The notes under the pieces were generated by a model that saw only the letters and a list, made by a program, of their open reading frames with translations, made no database searches and was not told the origin of the DNA. From contig CM035236.1 of assembly GCA_020226215.1 (NCBI GenBank), forward strand, positions 47,367,057-47,431,056: 64,000 nt of DNA, read 5' to 3'. Positions 51,745 through 62,944 of this stretch are shown piece after piece. This DNA comes from Sindora glabra (Eukaryota > Streptophyta > Magnoliopsida > Fabales > Fabaceae). Every line of letters begins with the position of its first letter. Positions within the stretch are counted from its first letter, which is position 1. The translations under genes and the position numbers were made by a program.

Positions 51745-52302
51745 AATTTACTTTAAATTTTTATTTTAGGTCAAATGTGCAATTAGGACCTTTGAGCAAA
51801 GTTTTAGTCTTCAAAGTTCTCTTTATCCTAAGTAGGATTGTAAATTACAAAATAAAGGTGCAAAACTTTTATTCCTGTGGATAGCTAATTGATCAACCAC
51901 TTCATCTCCAATTGATCAACCAATTAGGCTACTATTAAAGAATGATTGTTTTGTGTTCTATACATACTATTGAGTCTAATTCAAGACCTAATTAGACCAA
52001 TGCCCTATGGGAAATTACAAAAGTAGTGTTTAATAGTACTCTTTGGTTTTTGGTTCAATTTTTAACTTTTGACTTTTCTTATATTTTATGTCAAGAAGTT
52101 CCGAAAAATGACAACTAACTTATAAATACTATTGTCTTAGAATATAATACAAATTCATTCTATCATGATTTGATCTCGTTATGAATGTAGAAAAATTCTG
52201 TTCTATTTTATATTAAAAAATTTGTTAAAACTTCTATTAGGGACTAGTTTTCAGGCAATGAAGGAGTATAGTAGTGAATAAGTGATAGTTTAAATCTTGC
52301 TA
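51745..52302. other. Spacer between two CACTA-like elements, no gene seen
   Basis: Moderately AT-rich sequence without motifs. Confidence 0.4.
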
Positions 52303-52933
52303 TATTGCAAGAAAATTTGCATTTAGTCATAAGAATTAACAATAAATTTTTTATTGGAAAAAAATATTCCAAGAGTTATATTTATCTTGTGAATTTAGCA
52401 ATAGATTTTTTTAATTTGTCACTAATTCGCTTGTTAATTTTAATAAATTTCTAAAATTTTCCTATTTAAAGTTTTATTCATTATTAAATTTATTAGTACA
52501 ATTTATTGATGGACTTAACTTTAGATTTAAAAAATTAGGGTAATAAATTACCAATAGATTTACCAATGGATTTTTGCACAAAAAATAAAAAATTTATTTT
52601 ATGATAGAGTGAATTGTTTTTTGAAAAATAGTGATGGAATTAGTGATAGGTATTCATAAATCTATCACTACTGTAAACATATCATTTTATTATTTATTAA
52701 TTAGCAATGATTATATCCATCACTAAATTAGATTATATATTAGTCCCTTAATGCTAGGCCTTTCATTTTTTTCTTTCTCTTCCTCTTTTCCCTTCTTTTT
52801 CGTCCATTGTCATAATGCTTTTGGTTGCCCTCTACCATTACTATTGCATTCTCCTAACCCTAATAAGTATTTTAATTAGTGAGTTTTCTTTATTTAATTT
52901 TAGTTTATTAGTTTGTTAATTTTTTTTATTTTT

Positions 52934-53695
52934 TAGAATTTAGTTTTATGATTTGAAATGATTTAATGTATTGTAGCGATATTTATCTCATTGTTGAATA
53001 TTTTGGTAATAAATTATTGTATTAGTGATAATTTTAAGGAAAAATACTATTAGAGAGTTATTTATTTTTTCTAAGGATTTAGTTTTGTAATTTTTGATGA
53101 GTTGATGTATTAAGGGGTGCTTAATGAGGTTGATGAACTAGATTAGATCAAAGCTTGCATAGGCTTGATCTATCAAGGCCCACATTTTAAATAAGCTTAT
53201 TTTAGCTGGCCTGATCTATGCTGCAAGCTCACCAAACCAACCTATTTTGCCTTAAAAAGGGTGATTGGTCTACAATCTGCATGGATTTAGTTTAAATGGA
53301 TTCAAGCCTACTTAGGCTTATTTTTTTATAAGCTTATTTTAATAAATTCAGTGCACTAAAAATCCATGGATCAATTTCCTAACTTCATGGATCCAAGGCT
53401 TGTTAAGGACCCCTAGATGTATTGTTGTGATATTTGTTTCATTATTAAATATCTTGGTGTTTAATTGTTGTATTAGTGATTATTTTGTAAAAAAGAGACT
53501 TTTATTTAACTTTTCAGGATTTAATTTCATAATTTGTGTTGAGTTAATGTATTATAGTGATATTTGTTTTATTATTGAATATATTTCTAATTAATTATTG
53601 TATTGGTAATTGTTTAAAAAAAATTCTAGGGAGTTTTTCAATTTTTTTAGATTTAGTTTTGTGATTGTTGAATATTTTGTATATTGTGATGATAT
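52934..53695. repeat. Tandem array, unit about 135 bp, 3.3 copies, split by a MITE
   Basis: Units start at 52934, 53072, 53516 and 53649 (partial). Each opens with a form of GGATTTAGTTTTGTAATTT and continues TTAATGTATTGTAGTGATATTTGTTTCATTATTGAATAT-like and TTATTGTATTAGTGAT-like blocks. Removing the insertion at 53112-53415 and one target copy restores unit two to about 132 bp, in line with its neighbours (138 and 133). Confidence 0.85.
53112..53415. mobile_element. hAT-type MITE, 304 bp, with perfect 8-bp target duplication
   Basis: The element is bounded by direct 8-bp repeats GATGTATT at 53104-53111 and 53416-53423. Its left end AAGGGGTGCTTAATGAGG and the complement of its right end TAGGGGTCCTTAACAAGC are matching terminal inverted repeats. 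An 8-bp duplication with TAGGGGT-type ends is diagnostic of the hAT superfamily. The interior is non-coding and less AT-rich than its surroundings (for example CTGGCCTGATC and CACCAAACCAACC). It interrupts the second unit of a tandem array, which gives an independent view of the empty site. Confidence 0.88.
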
Positions 53696-54976
53696 ATTTT
53701 TTGTAAAGTTGAATATTTTTTACTCACTTAAAGATGAATTTAATGCTTTTTCTTTAATTTGTCCTAGTTACAACAATGTTAGTGAATTGCAAAGTTAAGA
53801 TAAATCATTCTAAGATAGTGGATTGCATGGTTAAGGTAATTCAATCTTGTTGTTTCTTTAATCTTGATTAATTGTTGCTACTAGAATAGTTTCATTCTAA
53901 TGTAGGTTGTATTGTGAGGAATATATATTGCATAATTGAAGCAAATATAGATTATTTTTTTATGAAATTGATACAAACCAACATATCTCCTATTTAACAT
54001 GATATTTTACATTTTTTTTAAATTGCCTGCTTCAGTGAATAAATTAACATATGGATTTAGGGTTTTATCCTTTAAGATATGCACATATAAGTTCTTAGAA
54101 AATTAGTTTAATTTTGATTTATGTATTTATTATAAGTAATATTTTATGCACTTTCCTATTTAGGATCCATAAGCTCGGGTTAAACTTAAAATTTTTTAAA
54201 AATTAGCAATTGCATCGTTAAATAAATTAACACTTTTACAATTCAATTGAAAATGGTGTATATAGCTAGTATATGTAAAAAATCATATAAAATTGAGTTT
54301 CAAGTTATTTATTATGATAGCTATTGTATTTATAGTGAGGTTCACCTAATTAATTAAAATTCATTAGAAATCTTATGCATTCAAATTTTAATTGCATTAT
54401 AGACTAGTTACTTCGTCTTTCAATAACAAATAAAGATTTTAAGGCATTTAATTAGGAATTAGAAAGAATTCTTAATTTATAATCTTCATAGGTTTTCTCC
54501 AATATTTTTTGCCATTAAGGTACCTTCAAAGTAGTTCCTTACTCTCAAGCTCTCAAGTACATGACAACCATTTTAGCCATTAAGGCCTTAACGATTAAAA
54601 AGGTAGACATGGATATGAGAGTAAGGACAGTATAGTTAAGTTCAATTCTCATCACTTTTTATTTCTTCCATTATATGATTACTTTTGAATTCCTAGTTGT
54701 TTTGTATCTTTTCTTCAAAGTCATGAGACTTATACCTACTTCACTATTTCTTCCCTCATTTTATGCCTTCTGCTAAGAGAAGTTATCTTAATACCTACTA
54801 TTTTCAAATCTTACAATATAAGTTTAATCCAATTTGGTTCTTCTAAAAAAGAAATTGCACCTTTGCTAAATTTAATGATGGTAAGGATAAATGTTAACCC
54901 AAGATCATTATTATAGTGACTGAATTTTTGTAATTAATGATAGATTTTTTTCATCATTAATTAATTTTTTTTGTGG

Positions 54977-57900
54977 TGTTAATAATTGGGAAATAACTTA
55001 GTAACTTTAATATATTATATAGGATTATATACTATATATTGGTTTTCAATTTAAAGATTGCCTAATTGGACGTGATGAGAGAGGAAAAATGGATTGAACT
55101 ATCCTTACTCACGATCGAATAGCCTTATGACCCTTGCACACAACTTATAGCCTCTATTGTGGAGGCTTCTTTTTCTTTCTTTTTCCACCATACCCAATTG
55201 TCAAAATTACTCAAAAGTTGAGAATCGAGTTATTAGAACTCTTGCTAACAAAAATTCTAATGCCTTATAATGATGTTGGGTGTAAAGTAAATGACCAAAT
55301 TAAGTGTCTTACTAAATTCTCTTCCTCCTTTAAATATTTGGTAGAGAAGTTCTTTATTGAGAATCAAAGAAATCAAATGGAACTTAATTTTCTTTCTTAT
55401 TTGAACCATATAGATTAGATAATCATGATCTATTTTATTTATTTTCCTTAATTCTCTTTATTGATCCCCTTCCCTTCCTTAATTTTAACTAAATGACTTT
55501 TTAATTTCTCCATCAAGCATATCATTATTTATTTGTCTCCATATATCTAATATATCTTAGTTAGTAATAGTCTCTTGTTATAAAATAATTTAAATATTCA
55601 TTCAATTTTTTAAAAAAATGTCACTTTATAGTTTTACTACAATTTTATGTATTCTTTATATGATTGAATCTAAATAAATTATCATTATATCCTTATATAT
55701 TCAATATATCCTTATTACATGTAATAGTTTTCTTATAATAAAAATCAAAATCTAATACTTGTATTAATCTTAATTTAATATTATGTAAATTTTGAATAAA
55801 AAAAATTAGAATATAATACTTTTATTAATCATAATTTAATATTCAATAAAATTTAATTTATGAATAAAATTTCATTCACTGCTTGTATAAACTTACTAAT
55901 GGAAGTAAAATTAAACATTTCTTTACTATTTATATTTATGTAATAAATAAGATATACATTTATGCATAATTTTTAAGATATAATAATAATAATGATAATT
56001 TATTTTTATATATCATGTAATATTTATAATTTATGGCTATCATATAATTAATTTACATAATTTTCTTGTAAACACCAATGAATTCATTCTCATGACATTT
56101 ACTTATAAATATTATTTTATAATATTTAATAATTAAATAAATTAAAATTTTTATTAAAATAAGATGGAATCAATTTCACACAACTTTGATTTGGCACCGA
56201 ATTTAAGAGAGTTACGTATTTAGAATTGGTCCACACTTACTGCCCAGGCATTCATGGGTCATATTGATTCCCCTAATCACAAGTTATAGGCAGGTCTCAC
56301 CTTTTCATTTCAAGATAGATGATATTGTGCTAGTGGTGGGTTGATTAATTTTCCGTGGAAGTTTCGATAATATTATATTACTCCTATCAATGACGACTTT
56401 AAAATTTTTACATTATTATTTCGCATGTATTATTAATAAAAAATTATTATAATTTATTATTATTAAAAATTTTAATTATTATTTTTTAATAATATATCTT
56501 TTTTTACACACTAATAATGTAAAATATTTTATATTCACAATTAATCAAATTTGAATTCTTATTCTTATACACATGAAATATTTTTTATTTAATTTTTTAC
56601 CATAAAATTAGGATTATTTATTATATTGCTTAATCCTTGCACATTTATGTTAGAATTTAATTTGCAAAATTATTCATTTTTAGAAGTCTTGATATTTTTA
56701 GAAATATAATTCTCATGAATTTAGTTTTTAGTAATATGATATTATTATGTTATGTTTAGTTCAATTAAGAATTTTTTTAGAAATATCATTATATTATATT
56801 TTAATTAATTTATATAATTTTAAAAATATTATTATATTATTAAAAATATATCTCATCAAAAATTAAGGAGTCAACAATGGAAAAAATTTCCAATATTACA
56901 TTTTGACAAGTATATTAATTTTTGTATAAAAATCAATTGCAAAATATACCTTAATATATTTAGGAAATAGAAATTAAATTTGATACCAAAAATAAAAAAA
57001 TTAATACATTTCTTAAAATTTGAATAGAAATAATATTTAATTTTAATATTAATATAGTACTAAAATATGTTTTAAATTAATGATAGGAGGTGACCATCAA
57101 CAATAATAGTGATGGTGGTGATAGCAATCAATAATAATTATTAATAATATGTAATAAAAATGATGATGATGATGGTGTATTGGCATGGATGGTGCTGGTA
57201 GCTAATGCATAATGACTGTATATTTGTCATACAAAAATATCAGCGAAAATTTATAAAAAGGAGTTTCAAACTTCTACGCTTACAGGAATGTTGCAAAATT
57301 TTATAAAAATGCATTATAACTTTTCAGTGGAAAAAGTTGAACAGAAATCGCATCGGTATTATAACCCGTTGGAGCATATCCCTTGATGATCGCATACTAA
57401 GTATTTATATAAAAAAATCATGGCAATATGTCAAAAAAAATTTTTTTTTTGACAAAAGTTGTAAGTTCACGTAAAAACTCGTAAGAGGAAAAAGCGTGAA
57501 TAAAAGCAAAATCCAAACAAAGTTTATTGGTCGCAATCCAACATAATTTTAGAGAGAGAGAACTAATTGACGTATGTGCAGTTGAAGACTGTTAATTGTT
57601 CCAGTATAGACATTGAAATGCAAACTCCATCTTCATAAATTTGCCTATCTTTTTAAACAATTCTTGGAAAAAATAAATTAAATTAATTTACTGTTCCTTA
57701 TAATTTTAATAAATTTTAAAATTTCTGTTTAAAATTTATTAATTTTCAATTAGATAATTATAATTATAATTTGCTTCTAATTTACTCCTTATTCAATGAT
57801 AAACTAAAAGAAAAAAAAAACTATTTCATCATCATTATTTTGCACTATACTCAAAACAACATCAAACTTTGCTTAAGAGCACAAAAGAAAATCTCAAAAT

Positions 57901-58300
57901 TTTAACATGCCATTAGTTATGAAGTGGAGAATTAATTCAACTTTTTTTTTCCTCTAATAGTCACCGGAATTACACATTAAGGAATTAAAATCCTTTTTAC
58001 ATAGACGACGGTTTGACACGTGTATGACAAGATGTAGGGGTTATATGATAAATTTATTAACGAATTCGATGCCCGTTGTTAGAGAAGCCAATTAAAAGTA
58101 AATTAGAATTATAAATATCTAATTTGTAACGAATAAAATATTTAAAATAATTTTAAAATTGGTCGAAATTATAAGGTCAGGTAAACAAATTTAACCTTTA
58201 ATTTAATATAGGAAATTATGTTACACAAAATGAGAGGGTATATTGGTCATTTAAATCATCCCAACACGACGAGTGGAATCAAACAACAAACATTAATAAC
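54977..58300. other. AT-rich upstream intergenic region of the PSS1 gene
   Basis: No gene recognised. A 94-codon open frame at 55134-55418 on the plus strand has a hydrophobic Phe-rich start and a Lys/Glu-rich remainder but no known motif. At 57080-57200 there is a degenerate GAT/GGT-rich microsatellite stretch. The final part (about 57.9-58.4 kb) becomes less AT-rich toward the gene and is likely distal promoter. Confidence 0.5.
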
Positions 58301-58480
58301 ATGCCGCAATTAAAATAGATTCAGAGGGGTACTTCGGGAATAAAATTAATTGCCCCGCGGTTCTTATTCGGCATTTCCCCAATTCAATTCAATAATATAA
58401 TTCCAATAAAAAATTAAAACGATACAATCTTTCATTATTTAATTCCTCTCTCTCTCTCTCCCTCTCCATCGTGCGCATCT
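58301..58480 (+). promoter_or_regulatory. Probable core promoter of the PSS1-type gene
   Basis: Composition changes sharply here from AT-rich DNA to mixed sequence (TTGCCCCGCGG at about 58350) and then to a pyrimidine-rich tract with a (CT)n run at about 58446-58465. Such CT-rich patches around the start site are typical of broadly expressed plant genes. There is no strong TATA box; AATAATATAATTCC at 58390-58403 is the only candidate. The start site is inferred to be around 58.40-58.55 kb. Confidence 0.5.
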
Positions 58481-59021
58481 AAAACATCTTCAAATCTCTC
58501 TTTGACCGTCGTACTCTCCTTTCTCTCTCCTCCCTTTCTCTCTCTAAAAACTCCCCCCTTTTAACTTCCTCGCATCGTCACTCCCTCCCTTAGCCTTTTT
58601 GCCGCTGTTGCAGAGTTTGCTGCTGCGAACCCGAAGAAAAGAAAGGGGAAACAGAGAGAGAACAAAGCTTTTACATACCCAACAATCTCAAACGCACACA
58701 ATCAAACTCACTCTAGAGAGAGAAACCTCATCCATCAATCTCTGTCTCTCTCTCTCTTTCTCTTTCTTACACTTTTGCAGTTTTTTTCCTGCAAGGAACG
58801 CTTACCTTCTTTATGCTCTTCCTTTCTCTCTCCATCTCTCTCTGATTTCGATATCTTCGCTCTCATCTGGTTATTAATTAAACTTGAGCTTCAGCTTTAT
58901 CTCACTATTACTGATCCGACGGCTACGGTCTCCTAGTTCCTCCAATCGTACGGCCAGGAGTCCTTTGTCTGCCTCCTCTACCCACCTCGACCGCTATGTC
59001 CTTCACTGTCTGTTTGTCTAC
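58480..59021 (+). other. 5' untranslated exon 1 of the PSS1-type gene (start approximate)
   Basis: This CT-rich leader ends at an excellent splice donor (TCTAC|GTAAGTATC, intron starting at 59022). Several CT microsatellites occur within it (for example 58741-58760). It holds two upstream ATGs that open short frames (58813-58845 and one beginning at 58996). Its left limit is inferred only from the change in composition. Confidence 0.6.
58813..58845 (+). CDS. Upstream ORF 1 in the PSS1 leader (10 codons)
   Basis: ATG at 58813 opens a 10-residue frame (MLFLSLSISL) ending in TGA. It lies in the CT-rich leader exon. Real translation is not shown by the sequence; it counts only if transcription starts upstream of it. 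Confidence 0.35.
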   Translation: MLFLSLSISL

Positions 59022-60421
59022 GTAAGTATCTTCTCATCTGTTAAAACAACAAAATATGCACTTTTGCATAACCCGCTTTTTCCATTGTGTATACCTTCTA
59101 TTTTTCATCATCAAAAATCATTTTCATATTATAACTTCAACATACAATCTCTTTCTCTCTAATAAAAAGTTGTTTTTTTTTTCCTTTCTTTTTGGATTGT
59201 GCTTTGTTCCAGTTCTGAATCTACTACTCACATTCAGTGTACGTCATTTCTTTCTTTGTTTCTATTCTGGGTTTGTCACATTTCTTTGATTCGAATCCTG
59301 CGCATGGTTAAATTTTTTATGAAGAATCGAATATTTGGTCACTTCTAATCTCATTGGACTTAAGGATCAATGAATTATTGATTGCATGCAATCATTTAGC
59401 TTTGAATTATTTAGTACCTTGATGCATGGTTTTGTGGTTCACTAGTTCTTCTGGATATGGATGTGAGATTTAGATCCGTTATGGGGTTAACCATTATCCA
59501 CAAATTGGCTTGATTAGAATTTTTCTAGTTTTTTTCGGTTTATTATGAATGGGTTCAAAATATTTTATGTTTTGGAGTTCTAGTCATATCAAACTGTTTG
59601 TGGAAATGCTTGTTTGGAGGGTTGGTCTCTAAATGGGGTCAGTTGCTTAGTCTGCTTCTTCTGGTATGCATGTGGATATTACTTGTATCTACATGCTGAG
59701 TTGTACTGCTTATCGGAAGTGATACTCATACTTGCACAGTAGTCTTCCGTTTATTGTAAAATACTGGTTGAAGATGGGGGTATTAACCTATGATCAATAC
59801 TGTTGAGTTTTAACTGTAGGCTCAGATATTGCCATAGTTGACAATTTTGTGATTTGATTTGTCTTACATTGTCTCTGTAATTGTCAATTATAATCTTCAA
59901 TCAATTTTAAATTCTTAGCACCGGTGGTCTACTCTTGTTCATGCGGGCCAGTTCTAAATTTTCTTTGAATCAGTTTGTTTTTAATTAAATGGAATCTGGT
60001 TAATACCCAATGGTTTTAGAGATAATATCAGAGATTTTCTGTAGAAAACATAAATAATGGATTCTTTTGAGACTCAGTACAGCCAAGAAAACTGGATTGT
60101 TTATGGAATCCGTTTGTTTTACTAATTATTGCATTTACTTTAATATTATAAATTTTAAACCATATCTATGGATTTAATTTTCTGTGCATCTATATTCTTT
60201 GTTGAATTCTTTTTGGTCATTGGAGTGGTTATTACTTCTTCCTGGGGTGCAATTTTCACATGCGTTGCCCAAGCCTTGACCATGCTCATAGTGATATATT
60301 AATGTTTGTTATCGGTTCATCATTTGTCATATGATGGTTTTGTGAATTTCAGTTGAGTGGATAATTATTTTCTAACCATTTTGTTGTTGTGTATTTCAGG
60401 AGTGGTTTCTTGGAAGCATAG
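58996..60421 (+). CDS. Upstream ORF 2 in the PSS1 leader, spans the UTR intron (15 codons)
   Basis: ATG at 58996 reads eight codons to the donor at 59021, then continues after splicing at 60400 to a TAG at 60419-60421, giving MSFTVCLSTSGFLEA. If the intron is retained, the frame instead stops at once on the TAA embedded in the donor (ACG TAA), giving MSFTVCLST. The peptide therefore depends on splicing. It ends 74 bases before the main ATG, so reinitiation would be possible. Confidence 0.4.
59022..60399 (+). other. Intron in the 5' UTR, 1,378 bp
   Basis: The donor is GTAAGTATC and the acceptor is TGTATTTCAG|G at 60399/60400 after a T-rich tract. Introns in the leader just before the coding start are frequent in plant housekeeping genes and often raise expression. 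The T-rich sequence throughout is typical of a plant intron. Confidence 0.8.
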
Positions 60422-60450
60422 AGTTTCAATCTCTTTGTCAGTGTCAGTGA

Positions 60451-60468
60451 ATGATCTTTAGATTGTAA
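60451..60468 (+). CDS. Upstream ORF 3 in the PSS1 leader (5 codons)
   Basis: ATG ATC TTT AGA TTG TAA in exon 2 lies 28 bases before the first in-frame main ATG. It is too short to encode a product, but a ribosome starting here would have little distance in which to reinitiate at 60496, which may favour the second main ATG at 60511. Confidence 0.35.
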   Translation: MIFRL

Positions 60469-60495
60469 TTCAATTATAGTGTGCAGTTAGCTTCT

Positions 60496-62944
60496 ATGGA
60501 AGACAGAATTATGGAGTCCAATGGTCAAAATAGAGTAAAGAATAATGGTTATAAGTGTAAAGAAAATGGCGAGCATCATCTGTCCAATGTTGATGATGAA
60601 CTTGATCCATGGACTGCCTGGGCATACAAGCCTCGCACGATTACATTGTTACTTATTGGCGCTTGTTTTCTTATGTGAGTGCTGTGCTGGTGTAGTTATT
60701 GTTGAATAGGACATTGGTGCATACTAACAACTCAAATTTTTAAACAATTGATTGTTTTTTGGCCTTTAAATTGTTGTTCTCAATGATATGTCAGTTGGGC
60801 AAGTGGAGCTCTTGATCCAGAAAGAGATGCTTCTGGTGATATTGTTACCTCTGTTAAAAGGTTTGTGTTTATCGTTTTGTCAAATTACTGTTCATATTGC
60901 TGTGTCATGTCTACATTGATGTTTGAAATCCAATATAATTGTTTTCTGTAGGGGCGTCTGGGCAATGATTGCTGTTTTTCTTGCTTATTGCCTGCTGCAA
61001 GCTCCCTCCACGTGAGTATTTTATATATAATTTTAAATCTTAAATTTACTTTAATTATTGGGTATATAGATCCATTAATATTAGTTTTTTCTTGTAATCT
61101 TATACTTAATTATTGTCATCTTGTTTATTTTATATATTTAGGCCTTATATTTGTATTGAGCTCTTCATCCATATTCTGATTATTGTTTTGCCTATATCTG
61201 GGAGGGGAATGGCATTTAAATTCTCATATTCATTTAGAAATGTGCTGTGAAAAGAATAATTGTCAGTAGACAGATTTTCTTGATCACATGTTAGTAGCAT
61301 CACGTAACTTTGTTCATTTAATTAGACAAAATTATAATATTTGTCATTTAACCCAATTAGAGCCTTATTTTGAGTTATATCACTATGGGAGTTTTACTTT
61401 AAATTTTATATGCAAAATGAGTCAGTTGCTAATGTGAGTAACTGGAGGGAAAATTAAATTTTTGGTGAGTTATCCATAATTTGGGGTGAATAGATGTTGA
61501 ATTTTGAAGAGAAGTGAGAATCTTATTTGTTATTGACAATTGGAAGCCCATGCCTCAGGGATTTTACTCCAATTCTGCTCATAAATTATTCTGCTAATCA
61601 AAGCTACTGGCATGATAGTGACATAAATGATTCAAATTTAAGCATTGGTGATTACATGGGAATAACAACCATGCTTTTCAGTTGAATTTTGGTTCTTGTT
61701 CAACTTAAGTTTCTTAATAAATTTATCTATTGAGACTTGAGAGTCTTGAGACCCTTGTTTTTGTTGTGACACCCATTATTTTTGTTTTCATCCAGGGTTC
61801 TTATTAGGCCACACCCTGCAATTTGGCGACTGGTCCATGGCATGGCCGTTGTTTATCTTGTTGCTCTTACATTTTTGCTTTTCCAGGTCGATTGTTGTTA
61901 GTTGGACTTTTTATTTTCTGTTCATATGTTGTCAATGTTAATGTGTCATGCATGCAGTCAGAGTTTAAAATTGGCAGTCACTTGTCTGATCTAGGAGATG
62001 ATCTTATGTTAAAAAAATTATTTTGGATGGATTCAAATGTGTATTAGCTTTGTTTGTTCTTTTTGGTCTCGTGCCTGTTGGTTTTGTCTGTGTCTGTCTC
62101 TTGCAGAATTTATGGGTTTTATTTGAGAAACATGGTGGTGGTTTATTATCTGTTTGTTAGTTATCTGCAACCCAATGAACGGATATTAACCTGTAGCCTC
62201 TATTTGATTTTCCATAGAAGCGTGATGATGCTCGGCAGTTCATGAAGTTTCTTCATCCTGATCTTGGTGTTGGTAATGCAATTCATCTTTCTAGTGAATC
62301 TCTATCTGGACTTAATTCATTGAATTGTTAACATAATTTGAAAAAGCTTGGTCTGCTTGATCAGCTTGTTCCTTCCATATTCAAGTTCATAATTGTTCTC
62401 CATGACTCCATGCAGAGCTTCCAGAAAGATCTTATGGGGCTGATTGTCGCATATATGTTCCTGAAAACCCTACAAGCAGGTTTAAGAACCTTTATGTATG
62501 ATATCTTCATTCACAACCTACATTTTTCTTCCTATTCTTTTGAATGGATGTCAGATTGTTCTTGGCTATTTCATGCTTGGGTGCCACCAGCAACTGATGT
62601 TATATGTTCATTTTCTAGGATACCCTTTTTGATGAGTTTGTTCTTGCTCATATTATTGGATGGTGGGGGAAGGCCATAATGATCCGTAATCAGCCCCTTC
62701 TTTGGGTATTATCCATTGGTTTTGAGATGATGGAGGTTAGTTCTTGATATCATTGATATTTTCTGGTTGGCTCATTCACTGGGGGGTGGGGGGTGGGCTA
62801 GTTATATCTTAGTACCTTGTTTATGGTTTATAAACTTACTTTTATGCTGGCTTTGTCAGCTTACTTTCCGACACATGTTACCAAATTTCAACGAATGCTG
62901 GTGGGACAGTATTATACTTGATATCTTGATCTGCAATTGGTTCG
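60496..62944 (+). CDS. PSS1: Phosphatidylserine synthase, base-exchange type (5' part; 8 coding exons, continues past right edge)
   Basis: The enzyme makes phosphatidylserine by swapping serine for the head group of an existing phospholipid, in the endoplasmic reticulum membrane (known for plant PSS1 and animal PTDSS enzymes). Coding exons are 60496-60674, 60795-60860, 60952-61011, 61796-61886, 62218-62272, 62416-62495, 62619-62735 and 62860-62944. All junctions are GT-AG and the frame is kept, giving 244 residues plus one base, with no stop. Landmarks: DPWTAWAYKPRT (37-48), then membrane helices at about 48-64 and 83-99, IRPHPAIWRLVHGM (105-118) leading into a third helix, SYGADCRIYVP (156-166), HIIGWWGKAIMIRNQPLLW (188-206), and the family hallmark LPNFNECWWDSIILDIL (223-239), whose acidic residues belong to the conserved catalytic region. 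Arabidopsis PSS1 is about 425 residues, so roughly 57 percent is here. An in-frame ATG at 60511 (MESNG) has a better start context (A at -3, G at +4) than that at 60496 and could be the true start. The assignment is very strong. Confidence 0.97.

Larger units (their letters stand above)
52303..54976. mobile_element. Third CACTA-like remnant, about 2.7 kb
   Basis: At the left, TATTGCAAGAAAATTTGC is a weathered version of the CACTA end CACTACAAGAAAA. At the right, TTTTTTTTGTGGTG (54963-54976) is the matching complement. Near both ends there are repeated short blocks such as AATAGATTT, ACCAATGGATTT and GATAGATTTTTTTC that fit subterminal arrays. No transposase was found. The middle is occupied by a tandem array with a nested hAT MITE. 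The limits are uncertain. Confidence 0.45.

Noticed and set aside
55134..55418. 94-codon plus-strand open frame
   Set aside because: Longest open frame in its neighbourhood, but no motif, no promoter or splice signs.
58599..59289. Three overlapping open frames of 77-92 codons in the PSS1 leader region
   Set aside because: They are by-products of the CT-rich leader and the first intron (Ser/Leu-rich, crossing the donor site).
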